Counted from the stretch's first letter, positions 47,385 through 58,320 are shown. The stretch is 64,000 bases of DNA from Lytechinus variegatus (GCF_018143015.1 NC_054751.1:19887292-19951291); one strand, 5' to 3'. Made by a program: numbers and translations. Notes: generated from the letters alone by a model not told the origin.

Positions 47385-48723
47385 GTCTCGCCTGCGTAGC
47401 GGAGCGAGACATAGGTATCACTATTTCCGGCGTCGGCGGCGTCGTCGTCAACAATTGTGTTGTAGACCCAATAACTTTCTATAGCTTCGAGGTGGGATCA
47501 CCAAATTCATACCAGAGGTCCATCTCCTGAAGGCACAGGTCAAGTTCGAATATGAGTCGAATTTAAAGGTCAAAGGTCAATGAACTTTCCATGACTGGCA
47601 CTGTGCTATGTTGTACACATAATAACTTTCTATATCTTCGAGGTGGGATCCCCAAATTCATACCAGAGGTCCATCTCCTGAAGGCACAGGTCAAGTTCGA
47701 ATATGAGTCGAATTTGAATAAGGTCAAAGGTCAATGAACTTTCCATGACTGGCACTGTGCTGTGTTGTACACCCAATAACTTTCTATAGCTTTGAGGTGA
47801 GATCGCCAAATTCATAACAGAGGTCCATCTTTTGAAGGTGAAGGTCACGTTCGAATGTGAGTTGAATTTGATTAAGGTCAAAGGTCAATGAACTTTCCAT
47901 TAATGGCACTGTGCTGTGTTGTACACATAATAACTTTTTATATCTTTGAGGTAGGATTGCCAAATTCATACAAGAGGTCCAACTCTTGAAGGTACAGGTC
48001 AAGTTCGAATGTGAATTGAATTTGATTAAGGTCAAAGGTCAATGAACTTTCCATGACTGGCACTGCGTTGTGTTGTACACATAATAACTTTCTATATCTT
48101 CGAGGTGGGATCCCCAAATTCATACCAGAGGTCCATCTCCTGAAGGCACAGGTCAAGTTCGAATATGAGTCGAATTTGAATAAGGTCAAAGGTCAATGAA
48201 CTTTCCATGACTGGCACTGTGCTGTGTTGTACACCCAATAACTTTCTATAGCTTTGAGGTGAGATCGCCAAATTCATAACAGAGGTCCATCTTTTGAAGG
48301 TGAAGGTCACGTTCGAATGTGAGTTGAATTTGATTAAGGTCAAAGGTCAATGAACTTTCCATGAATGGCACTGTGCTGTGTTGTACACATAATAACTTTT
48401 TATATCTTCGAGGTAGGATTGCCAAATTCATACAAGAGGTCCAACTCTTGAAGGTGCAGGTCAAGTTCGAATGTGAATTGAATTTGATTAAGGTCAAAGG
48501 TCAATTAACTTCCCATGACTGGCACTGCGTTGTGTTGTACACACAATAAATTTCTATAGCTTCGAAACAGGTATTAAAGATATCTGACTGGTACTGTATG
48601 TTCGGATGCTTTTTGCATCTGTTTGTTCCACTTATGGCATGACCTTATCTGTTTGTTCCACTAATGACATGACCTATAGTTTTGACATGCAGTCACTTCA
48701 TGACTGCAATATGCAGGCGAGAC
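47385..48723. mobile_element. 154-bp minisatellite with 462-bp higher-order period inside inverted ends
   Basis: Starts GTCTCGCCTGCGTAGCGGAGCGAGAC plus a GGCGTCGGCGGCGTCG stretch and ends ATGCAGGCGAGAC. Seven units of exactly 154 bp, each with a perfect AGGTCAAAGGTCA at 47567, 47721, 47875, 48029, 48183, 48337 and 48491. Units three apart (462 bp) are nearly or fully identical while neighbours differ, so the array is built of three-unit blocks. The serial 83-residue minus-strand frames spaced 154 bp apart are by-products. Same end type as 19861 and 55187. Confidence 0.85.
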
Positions 48724-49126
48724 AACGCTTAGCGTTTACCTTGTTAATGGTCAATATATTGAAGTAAATTAAACACCCATGCTTTTTTGTGATTAGAAAA
48801 AGTGAATAGAATATCCCGTTTCTAAGACGTAGGTCCGAATCTCAAAAGATATCAGTTTGTGCTTCGCGCTCGCAATAATTGACTCAATAAGCTCTGACGT
48901 CGGGAATAGCAGTTCTTCGGGAAAAAAATCGCGGGCAGGCGCCATACAAAGAAATCATCAAATTTAGGTCTTTCTTATTTTAAAATTCTGGATGTTTGTG
49001 CTTTCTCGAATGTATACTCCATTTACTAATCAATTTACAATTGTGATGAATTTTGGCAGTTACGATCGATACTTGTTGGCATGATGCATGTATCGGTATT
49101 CGTTCTTTATAACGATGGGGCACTGG

Positions 49127-49337
49127 CGGATCCAGGGGGGGGGGGCAGAACCGGCATGTGCCCCCCCCCCCCCTTCCCACTCTTAAGAGGCACAATTAAT
49201 ATTTGAAATGTAAAAATGTCGTTAAAACAGAAGTGTGCCCCCCTCGTCAAAAGTAAAGACTTTTTTTGCTTGTCAAACCTTTCCTCGGGAAAATGTCTTC
49301 CCCCCCTTCGAAAAATCCTGGGTCCGCCCTTGCGATG
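49127..49337. mobile_element. MITE with GGCGGATCCAGG/CCTGGGTCCGCC ends
   Basis: ACTGGCGGATCCAGG followed by G runs at the left; ATCCTGGGTCCGCCCTTGC at the right. The interior has poly-C tracts and GTGCCCCC repeats. The related blocks at 41525 and 44659 share the left end and the TTGAGAGGCAC motif. Confidence 0.65.
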
Positions 49338-49702
49338 GGCCATTACGCCATAACCTGTCTACGGTCAACGGTTCTAGGGCGGAGCTTTACCCTGTCACGT
49401 CACTATTATGTCTATCGGTCGCTATTCCTGCAGTGCTAAACAAAGAATATCACACCTTTCAATTTGGGCATGTGTTTCAAGTTTAGAGGTTAATGATTGA
49501 AATCAATACACACACATTGCATTATGAGTACAAAGCGTATCTAAAGTCATATATATGCTGGTATTACACTTGCACGAGTTCGGGTGCATTGGCACGATTT
49601 TATCGTGCCAGTTCGTGACAATATGGGCCATGAAATGCGTCGTTGGCTCGTGCAATAGTCCCGACCATTTCACGACATGTTCAAGACAAGTTTATGCATT
49701 GG

Positions 49703-50247
49703 CCCCGGGGGGGCCACTTACATTGACGAGTGGATACCATGCGCGACCAAAAAAACACGTAAAAAGGATGTCTTTTTCACGATAGGGCACGTTACGTACG
49801 TAACGTGATAAGGGTGTCAAAAACACAAAAATAATGAAAAAAGGGTATCTATTTCGCTAGGAAAATTACGTGTTTAGGGTCGAATTTGCGGGGATGATAA
49901 AACAAAATTATTTAAATGTTTTATAAAGGATGTCCTTTTTGCCCCAACACTACGTGTTTAGAGTCCGATTTGCGCGAGGTATAGAAGGTGGGGTCGTACT
50001 AAACAAGCCGACGACCGAAGGACCCGTAACAATAGAACATTCCTGTACTTGTTTAGGGGTTCATTTCAGGGAATAATTGCCAAGAGTATCGTTTTGTTTC
50101 CAATACTTGTTAAGGGTAGGGTTTCACACGCCGATACTTGTTAAGGGGTCCATTTTCAGAATATGGAAATTACGTGTTTAGGGTGCTTTTCGAGACCCCA
50201 TGGTCGCGCATGGTATCCACTCGTGAATGGAAGTGCCCCCCCCCCGG
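49703..50247. mobile_element. MITE, same family as 5990-6565
   Basis: Ends with C/G runs and TTGACGAGTGGATACCATGC, inverted at the right. Flanked by GCATTGG on both sides (49696-49702, 50248-50254). Contains the perfect 20-bp palindrome CACGTTACGTACGTAACGTG (49788-49807) and repeated ACGTGTTTAGGGT/GATACTTGTTAAGG motifs. No transposase. Confidence 0.8.
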
Positions 50248-50942
50248 GGCATTGGCACGATATGTTCACACACCGTTCACGCAGTATTAACCACCTTTCG
50301 CAAACCTCAGGGACGGTAACATTAGGGACCCCTAACACAAAAATTAGCGATTAATCGTACATTCGATTTTGATGATTAATTGTACATTATAAGCAAAGGA
50401 ATCAATCATAGAAAACTGTTCTACATTCATTGCTAAGCTTTGTGATACAGGCCCTATAGATCTGCTTTTCGTGTGCAAAATTCTTTTACGCAACACCCGC
50501 ACCCTGAGCCGGCGGCGAGCCTCTACTATGACAGCTGGCTGGAGATATTCGAAATGCAGGGCCCACAATAGATTATGACATGGATAAGAAGGTGGTTTTT
50601 CAAACAAATCGAGTACATATTGAGTGAGGAAAAACTTACTGAATTAAGGCTTAGATATAGATCATTACAGTCCATCGAATCGCTATTGCATTTAATGTGG
50701 ATTATTGATGGATCACTGGCAATTGATTCCATGGGTCAGATCACCTCTCCAGCCGAAACCATTTCGCATGCGTTGATATATACACAGCATGCAGTAGGCC
50801 ACATTCGTTTGAGCTTTCAGTCGAATTTGCGGGGTTTTTTTCTTTTGTTTACTCCTCCTACACAAACGATATGCCTCTAGCACACAATGTAATGGGCATT
50901 ATGTTTTACTTTCCCCCAGAAATGGGGGGTGAGATACAAATT

Positions 50943-51244
50943 CCCGGGGGAACCACTTTCATTGATGAGTGGATACCAGGCACGACCATGGGGTTTAGAA
51001 AAGTATCCTAAACAAGGGAAGCAAGTCTTTTCCAGATTATGAAAATGTATCTCTTAACAGGTATTTGGCTTGCGAAACCCTACAAGTATTGGAAATAATC
51101 CTTTTTTGTCAGTATTTTAAACATCGTTTTTGACACCCATATAACGTTACACAGGCCTATACGTAACGTACTTGCCCACTCTGTCCCTTTTTACGCGTGG
51201 TCGCGCCTGGTATCCACTCGTCAATGGAAGTGCCCCCCCCCCGG
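50943..51244. mobile_element. Shorter MITE of the same family
   Basis: CCCGGGGGAACCACTTTCATTG at the left and TGGTATCCACTCGTCAATGG with a C run at the right. About 300 bp, with the middle deleted relative to the 545-576 bp copies. No target duplication could be read. Confidence 0.7.
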
Positions 51245-52480
51245 CAGCCTCTCGAGCTCTGGGAGGAACCAAATGTGGCTCTGGAAAGTCATCCTAAATC
51301 GGATATATCGCTGTTACCATAGTAGGAACCAGAATTTTGCACACGAAACGCATATTGAATGTTTCCGTTGCAGATGCGAAACGAAAAAAACTCTCATGTC
51401 ACACAATTTGCATTGCAGGACAGAGTTTTACGACCATGACGACGGGCCCAAAGCGACCGCAGAATGCTGTCCGATCATCGCCTCTGCGCTAGCGCACCCT
51501 GCGCCCGTGCGCCGGGCTAGCTGCATGCACGTATGCCCGTTCCATTGGGATGCACATGCAGGCTACCCGTTCCAAGGACCCCCGTTTTCACAAACATTTG
51601 TCGTTCCGAAGCCGGTTCCGAGGACCCTCCTTTTTACAATAAGCCCGCTCCAAGGCCCCCGATTTTGTCTCGCCTGCGGCATATACTTTTTTGGTCGAGT
51701 ACCCTCCCCCGGGGACAATAGTGACTATCATGCTTATGCGTGGCCATTACATTTCTTTGTCAAAGTTGATGCTGGATACGCTATTGGTCACGTCATTCAA
51801 TTAATCATCATTCGATCATTGGAGCATAAAATCAAACTCCATGAATTGCCGTTCGATATAGCCAAACTGTGCATGCGTATGCCTTTAAGGCGAGCAATTC
51901 TTACGCGAGCGTGAACTATGCGCAAACTATTGTTTGTATCAAATTGTAGGAAATTTATTTGTCTTTCATATGACACTAATTTTGTGGCAATTGAATGTTC
52001 ATGTCAAATCTATGTACGAAATTCAAATGTTCTAAAAATTTGGCGGCCATTTTGAAAAGCGCCTTCATGTGTAAATTTTCAGGATACAGCCTGGTTACCT
52101 CATATATTCATATTCAGCGTAAAAAAATGGTCTGAAGCACTATATGAAAATTTTTCCTTTTCCGTGTGGCACCTTAATTTCTCATTTATAACTCGGACTA
52201 TAACTTGTCGTAAACTACTCCTGAACTAGTCGCGAAATGCGTGTGGCACGACTTGGCCGGACGAGCTTGCGCACAGTTTACGAATAGTTCACGCCAATAA
52301 TCCCCGAAATTTGTCGTGCCAAGATTTTTGAAATTTATAAATGTTGGTACGACACTTCAAGCATTGTTCCGCACTTACCCGCACACTTCACGACATGGAA
52401 CGACGTGGCATGACTCGATGCGTGAATTAGTCGTGAACTATTCAGGCCGCAAAATCGTGCAAGCGGAATAGTACCATTAA

Positions 52481-53073
52481 GTCAGGTTGACACTTGCACG
52501 ACTTTTGGCCACGATTTTGTCGTGGCAAGTCGTGCCATTTTGGGACACGAACTGGGACACTCCCGCACTGTTTTACGACTTGTTCACGCATAGTTCACGA
52601 CGAGTTCACGAATAGTTCACGATTGCGTGCCCGTCAGTTTCCACATTTTGACACGAACTGGCACGACGAGTTCACGCATAGTTTGCGCATAGTTTAAGCA
52701 CTTCCCGCATTGGCACGACGAGTTTGCGCAATTCGGACGGTGTCGTGCTGAACTATTCGTGAACACGACGTGAGCTGTTCGTGAACCATTCGTGACAGTC
52801 GTGGCATGGCGCGCGCTGCCACGCACTGGCACGCACCCTCCCGCATCGTCCCGACGAGTTCACTAACAGTTTGCGCATAGTTCACGACCCGATGGTTAAA
52901 TTTTGTCGTGACCAAAATTTTGAACATTTCAAAATTCTTGTCCCGACATGGCACGCAGTCATGACATGTCACGACGTGTTTACGCACACTTCACGCCAGT
53001 TCACGACTTGTTTGCGCACTGCCACGACTTGAGTCGTGCCAATGCGTGACACAAAATCGTGCAAGTGTCAGGC
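52481..53073. mobile_element. CACGAC-rich inverted-repeat element B
   Basis: GTCAGGTTGACACTTGCACG at the left end is matched by CGTGCAAGTGTCAGGCTGG at the right end. The interior is packed with GTTCACGA, TTCGCGCA-like and GGCACGAC words on both strands, giving high local CpG content in AT-rich surroundings. No coding capacity. It abuts element A, so the two may be tandem or nested copies. From 53074 to 53618 I see only AT-rich DNA. Confidence 0.65.
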
Positions 53074-53635
53074 TGGCATAAGTTACTCTAAATTCAAATG
53101 AATTCATTGTTACGCCTACATCAAGAAACATGTTGATAATTGTTTGAAAGAAATATTAATAGATTCTCAACTTATGCTCTAGGGGCTCTTAAAGCGTTGG
53201 GCAAATTTCGTTTGGCAATACATTGTTATATAGAAAATTTCCCAAACAGTGCAAATTGTCCCCAAACATGTTCAAGATCAATTGGACAATTGGAGTAAGG
53301 AAAGTGCTCCCCATCTGTTACTGATGGCCATGTAGGTTGCAGTTGATGTGTTGCAAAAATACCATTTCATTTGTATTTTTCCTCAGGATTACTTAATCTC
53401 CTTAATTCCTCAAAGGTAATAATTCTAAAAAAATTCTCGTTATTAAGAAATCCAAATTAGATGCTTACAATCGAATAAAAGTTGATTTACCGAATTAAAA
53501 TTCAGACCTACATCATATGGATTTATTCTTAACATTTGACTAAACATGCTCATTCTAAATCTATGACATCATTGACTTCAACTAATATCATTATTTTTTT
53601 GTATTATTTTATGTTCCAGCAGAATTCTTCCAATC

Positions 53636-54874
53636 ATGGCTGACACATTAATGGAGACCATTTCTCAGAGTCTGGAGTGTCCTGTATGCCTGAGTATCTT
53701 TACTAATCCCAAGAGCCTGTCTTGTTCTCACACCTACTGCAAGGGCTGCCTGAAGAACCTTTTCGAGTGCAGTGACAATGACCAGGCCATCCGTTGTCCT
53801 GTATGCAGAGCAGAGACCCAGGTTCATAACGGAGATATCGGACAACTCCAGACAAATCATGGCTTGAAGAATCTCATAGACGACCTCAAGAATCGACTTC
53901 CGGTTTGTACGAACTGTAAATCCGAGGACCAGCCCAATACTGTTGTCTACTGCCAAGAGTGTGGAAAGTACCTCTGTGTCACATGTCAGGATACGCATTC
54001 TCAATGGGAAGACTTCATAAGTCATACAATCACATCCGTGAGTGAGATCTCATCAGGAAAGATTACAGATCGAAGATACCGGAAGTGCAGAAAACATCCA
54101 AAAGAATACGAGGAGTGCTTTTGTCGTAGCTGTAGGAGATTTGCATGCTTCAGGTGTGTTGTCATGGAGCATAAAGACGAAGGACATATGATCACTGGGG
54201 GAAATGATTATGAAAGCCAGCACATGAAGGTCATCGAGGATCTCAAAGCAACGGTTGAGAAAAAACGCTCTTGCTTCCAGGAGTATGTTGATTTCATAGA
54301 GGAAAAGAAGGAAATTGTGAGTAATACCCAAAAGCAGTGCACGGATGAAATCAACAAAACGTACGAAGAAATGGTCTTAATGCTGCAACAGAAAAGAGGA
54401 ATCCTCGTTGCTGAAGTCAAGGATAAGGCTGACGGCGTAGAGAAAGGACTGGACAAATTGAAGAATTCGGCTCAGAAGCACATCATTCGTTTGACCACTA
54501 TAGGTGAAATCATGACCACTAGGACAAATTTGCCGTTAGACAGGGACACTCTGGCTGCCCATGACACGCTTTGTGAAGTCTTGGATGAGGCCTTGAAGAA
54601 AAAAGATCCTGACTACGAGCTCATCAGAAAATTAAGCAAAAAAGGAGAAGGCATAACATATGAGAGAAAGATGGGAAAAGACGAAATAAATCTAGGGACG
54701 ATCGTTGATTCATCACTTGTAAAGAATGTTGTTGCCTTGCGAAATAAGAAAAGCATGGTTGGCATGGCTATTTCACTGCTTATCATCACATATGTAGTCT
54801 TTTTAGTATTGCCTCCTACCTTAGCTTGCATAGTTCTCTCTATTCTATTTACTTTGTATTGGAAATGGCATTAG
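53636..54874 (+). CDS. TRIM-type RING/B-box protein with C-terminal membrane anchor
   Basis: Predicted membrane-anchored E3 ubiquitin ligase, 412 residues, coding region in one exon. RING: C15, C18, C30, H32, C35, C38, C54, C57 (C3HC4 spacing). B-box 1: C91, C94, C106, C109, C114, C117, H121, H130. B-box 2: C151, H154, C163, C166, C171, C174, H179, H184. A charged, heptad-like coiled coil spans about 198-330, and a long hydrophobic stretch (about 375-408, one or two membrane passes) ends in YWKWH. There is no SPRY, NHL or filamin domain. Vertebrate TRIM13 and TRIM59 also end in a membrane segment but have a single B-box, so this is an analogous architecture and not a secure orthologue. A TATGTTCCAG acceptor-like site (53619) precedes the ATG, suggesting an intron in the 5' UTR. 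Confidence 0.93.
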   Translation: MADTLMETISQSLECPVCLSIFTNPKSLSCSHTYCKGCLKNLFECSDNDQAIRCPVCRAETQVHNGDIGQLQTNHGLKNLIDDLKNRLPVCTNCKSEDQPNTVVYCQECGKYLCVTCQDTHSQWEDFISHTITSVSEISSGKITDRRYRKCRKHPKEYEECFCRSCRRFACFRCVVMEHKDEGHMITGGNDYESQHMKVIEDLKATVEKKRSCFQEYVDFIEEKKEIVSNTQKQCTDEINKTYEEMVLMLQQKRGILVAEVKDKADGVEKGLDKLKNSAQKHIIRLTTIGEIMTTRTNLPLDRDTLAAHDTLCEVLDEALKKKDPDYELIRKLSKKGEGITYERKMGKDEINLGTIVDSSLVKNVVALRNKKSMVGMAISLLIITYVVFLVLPPTLACIVLSILFTLYWKWH

Positions 54875-54894
54875 AAAGAACACTATCGGGCGAT

Positions 54895-55020
54895 CGTTAA
54901 CTCACCAGCACTTGCATGGAATGTAGTCTTTCAAAAGAAGAAGTTCGAATGATTAACATAATTATAGTCGTTTTCTTGCTTTTCTATCATCATGCCAAAT
55001 GGTATTTGGTTATTCTACTT
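54895..55020 (+). pseudogene. Decayed copy of the TRIM 3' end (copy 1)
   Basis: GATCGTTAACTCACCAGCACTTG...ATGTAGTC and TTTTCTTGCTTTTCTATCATCATGCCAAATGG parallel the TRIM coding sequence around 54700-54800 (GATCGTTGATTCATCACTTG...ATGGCTATTTCACTGCTTATCATCA). Frame lost; only the membrane-tail module is recognisable. It starts about 20 bases after the TRIM stop codon. Confidence 0.5.
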
Positions 55021-55032
55021 TTGCCACAAACC

Positions 55033-55100
55033 AGTGGCGTACAGATGGGGAGCGCTTTGGGGCTCTTGCCCCCCCCCCCCCCCAGGTTTTTCACGACCAA
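55033..55100. mobile_element. Fragment of a GTGGCGTA/poly-C MITE
   Basis: CCAGTGGCGTACAGATGGGG followed by TTGCC and a 15-base C run and CAGG. This is the same terminus as the element at 2605-4348. The other end was not found. Confidence 0.5.
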
Positions 55101-55186
55101 GAAAAAAAAAGAAACTAGGGAATAAAAGGAAAGAGAAAATTTTGAAATATGATATCTCAAAATCTATCACAAAATTAGATTTTTGT

Positions 55187-56185
55187 CAAACCTGCATAGC
55201 AGAGTGAAACTAAATAGGCGCCGCTTTTCCAGCGGCGGCGGCGTCAACATAATATCTTAACCGAAGGTTAATTTTTTTTAATGACAGCATAATTTAAAAA
55301 GTATATGGACCTAATTAATGAAACTTAAACGTTAGTTCAAGTACTACTAAACATCCCGTCTGAGTTTCAGGTCACCTGATCAAGGTCAAAGGTATTTATC
55401 ATCGACGAACTTAACTTAGACCATGTTGGGAGAATAAACATCAAAATCTTAACCTATAAGGCTAAGTTTTTTTAAATTGCGTCATAACTTCAAAAGTATA
55501 TAGACCTAGGTCACGAAACTTGACCGTAAGGGTAATCAAGTATTACTTAGCATCCTGCCTGAGTTTCAAGTCACATGGCCAATGTCAAAGGTCATTTAGG
55601 GTAAATGAACTTTGACCAAGTTGGAGTATTAGTTGAATTACCATCCTAACTTTGACAGTTTATGGATCTGATTCATATAACTTGGTCACAAGAGTAATCA
55701 AGTATCACGTACTGATCATCCTGTGTGAGTTCCAGGTTACATAACCAAGGTCAAATGTCATTTAAGGTCACTGAACTTTGGCCATGTGGGGGTATTGTTG
55801 AATAACCATCATAACTCTGAAAGTGTATGGATCTAGTTCATAAAACATGGACACAAGAGTAATCTTGATATCACTGAACATCTCGTGCGAGTTTCAGGTC
55901 ACATGACCAAAGTCAATGGTCATTAAGGTCAATAAACTTTGGCCATGTTGGAGGTATTTATTAAATTGCTGTCATAAGTTTCAAAGTTTAAGGATATAGT
56001 TTATGAAATGTGGACATAGGGTTAATCAAGTATTACTGACACATGATCAAGGTCGAATATCATTTAGGGTCAATGAACGTAGTATTCTATCATTATATGA
56101 ATGGTGTTTATTGTAAATAATCATTTTACAGTAGTTTTCAAAGTCAGCACTGTTCCTGTATTGAATCGCGTAATGCAAGCGCTCC
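55187..56185. mobile_element. Diverged AGGTCA-type tandem array
   Basis: Begins AACCTGCATAGCAGAGTGAAAC and GGCGCCGCTTTTCCAGCGGCGG, as in the array at 19861, and ends TGAATCGCGTAATGCAAGCG. About six units of 150-190 bp with AAGGTCAAAGGT-like motifs, mostly degenerate (for example at 55381, 55586 and 55747). Older than the 19861 and 47385 arrays by divergence. It lies downstream of the TRIM gene. Confidence 0.7.
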
Positions 56186-56384
56186 AAGCACTTGTTGTAA
56201 TAAAAGATCTTGAATTTTTTTCTCGCTCGCAACGTTTTGCAAATTTTGCCCGATACGCCATATCTGGCCCCCTCATATTTTTTCCTCAACATGCTCAATA
56301 CGCCACTGCCTCATACCTTCGCTGCATTTATTTGTTGAATTGAATCAGCTATTTGTATTTTGGCATTTAATACCACAATACATC

Positions 56385-56530
56385 AAATGAATACTGAGAA
56401 GCTCGTCGATTCACTTCTTGCAAACCATTACCATGATTACGTTGCTTTTAATAAATAGAAAGTCATGGTTGGCATGGTAGTTTTCTTTGTTTCAGTGTTC
56501 GATCAGCATGCCGAAATTATTTTTTTCATT
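56385..56530 (+). pseudogene. Decayed copy of the TRIM 3' end (copy 2)
   Basis: CTCGTCGATTCACTTCTTGCAA, then AATAGAAAGTCATGGTTGGCATGG, closely matches the TRIM segment at 54706-54770 (GTTGATTCATCACTTGTAAAG ... AAAAGCATGGTTGGCATGGC). Non-coding. Confidence 0.55.
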
Positions 56531-56629
56531 TCGAACCTAGCTGGATATAAGCTTGTTGTATTGGTTAATTACTTTTATTGGTATTTATATTGTAATAGCT
56601 CGAAATAAATATTGGCAAGATCTTTAATT

Positions 56630-56745
56630 CAGTAAAGAATGTTGCCTAGTTGGCACAATAAGGTCAATGGCATGGCTGTTTTCATGGTTTCGCTGCTCAT
56701 CATGCCAAATGAAGTCTTTTCAGTGACTGAATAGTGAATACATGC
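56630..56745 (+). pseudogene. Decayed copy of the TRIM 3' end (copy 3)
   Basis: AGTAAAGAATGTTGCCTAG, then GGCATGGCTGTTTTCATGG and CTGCTCATCATGCC, then GAAGTCTTTTCAGTG, parallels the TRIM sequence at 54718-54815 in order. Frame broken. With copies 1 and 2 it suggests repeated duplication of the gene tail, or remains of tandem TRIM paralogues. Confidence 0.6.
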
Positions 56746-57179
56746 AGTATGAATGGTTGAAGGATGAATTTTGGCAACAGATTTATATGCTATAGCCTAT
56801 ATTATAGATGTTTACGAGAGTTTACACGTATATTCGCCGATCTGAAGAAAAAATAATCCAAGAGCTTCATGACTCGGTATTTTTTTTTTGCCATAAGTCT
56901 ATGTACTTGATGACTATTGATAATTTATGTTTAAAAGATATGGCCATTCGAAACAAGAGAGCTTGGAAGCATACCATTCTGTTTCTTATAAAATATTGTG
57001 GTGTAAAATGTTATAACGAGCAGCAGACTATAAATTGTTCACACACACATCACATCACATCACACATATATCATATTATATATTATACAATCAGCATTCT
57101 ATCTCTTGGATGACCATCCGATGACGATGTAATGTCAAAAATCACTTTCATCATTTGATTCCCCCCCCCCCATTTCTAT

Positions 57180-58320
57180 TCTCCTGAGAGAAATATATAA
57201 GAAATGAATGAAATGTTGTGAATATTATTCTCTTGAGAGAAATATATAAGAAATGAATGAAATGTTGTGAATATTATTCTCTTGAGAGAAATATATAAGA
57301 AATGAATGAAATGTTGTGAATATTATTCTCCTGAGAGAAATATAAGCAAAATGAATGAAATGTTGTGAATATTATTCTCCTGAGATAAATATATTAAGCA
57401 AAATGAATGAAATGTTGTGAATATTATTAATGTATGTTACTTATAGGGTGTATATCTGCTGACAATGTAATGGGAGAAATGTAAGGCAAATCGCCTTGAA
57501 ATGATTAAAACCAATTAAGATTAAATGTCATGAATGAATGTCGCTGATAAACGCGACTGAACACCCAGCACACAGAAAATTGTTTTTAACTTTAAAATGT
57601 AAAAAAAAAAATGAAAAAAAAAATGTATGAAGGAGGAAAGATGAGGGTTGCTTTAAATATACTACATGTATATGTAAATATATGTCGTGATCATTGACAG
57701 ATGTAATAGAGTTTTTTAATTTCATTTTCATACTTATGGGGAAGAAGGGAACTGCACCTATGGTATAGCTCAAACGCACAGTAAATCTCCTGCCATATAT
57801 AGGTCCAAGATTGTCTTGATATATTATGATACATTTATATCAATATGTATATAATTTTTATATAAAAATTGTAATCCAAATTTTATAAATATGGTCATTT
57901 GCATCTATAGTTGAAAAGAAAAGAGTGTTTGGATGCATACTTTAATTTTTGTGTTTCTGGGCTAAGTATAGTGACGTATGAAATCTTGTAAATAAGTATG
58001 ATTAACACAAATTAAGATCATTTACGGAAAGACGCGAAAGAAAAGAAAAATTGATTTTGATTTTAAAATGTTTAGAAAAAAAGTATTTAGGAAATATAAC
58101 CGTTAAGACATTTTTATAATAGAAACATATTTTATGATAATCACTTGCAAATGTATATAATTATAAAAATTTCCTCATTTCATTTCCCAACTTTTTTTTG
58201 CCATACATCCTGCGTCCATGTACGTAAGGATTGCCTTGATATATCCTTTGAATAACATAATTTCAATTTTTGTGAATATATGATTTAAGTATATGACAAT
58301 TATTTTGATCATATGCCTGT
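57180..58320. repeat. 1.1 kb tandem duplication, copy 1, with a roughly 50-bp minisatellite
   Basis: Starts with about five units of ATTATTCTC(C/T)TGAGAGAAAT...GAATGAAATGTTGTG (57180-57430). It continues through GGGTGTATATCTGCTGACAATG, GACGCGAAAG and TGCCATACATCC landmarks that recur in copy 2. At about 57738-57760 it preserves GGGAACTGCACCTATGG uninterrupted, the empty site for the hAT-like element of copy 2. Confidence 0.85.

Larger units (their letters stand above)
49559..52474. mobile_element. CACGAC-rich inverted-repeat element A with nested MITEs
   Basis: Outer ends GGTATTACACTTGCACGAG and (inverted) CGTGCAAGCGGAATAGTACC. Both flanks carry dense GTTCACGA/TCGTGAAC and GGCACGA motifs. 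MITEs at 49703-50247 and 50943-51244 are inserted within it. The centre (51270-51920) has a 213-codon open frame with no recognisable domain, low-complexity composition and a repeat-derived TGTCTCGCCTGCGG stretch; I do not call it a gene. Confidence 0.5.

Noticed and set aside
47630-48497. Five 83-codon minus-strand frames at 154-bp intervals
   Set aside because: They are overlapping reads of the 154-bp satellite; spacing equals the repeat unit and no protein family is recognisable.
51273-51914. 213-codon open frame
   Set aside because: It has no recognisable domain, is rich in Pro/His/Cys from GC-rich repeat DNA, includes a repeat-derived TGTCTCGCCTGCGG stretch, and lies inside a transposon-like region.
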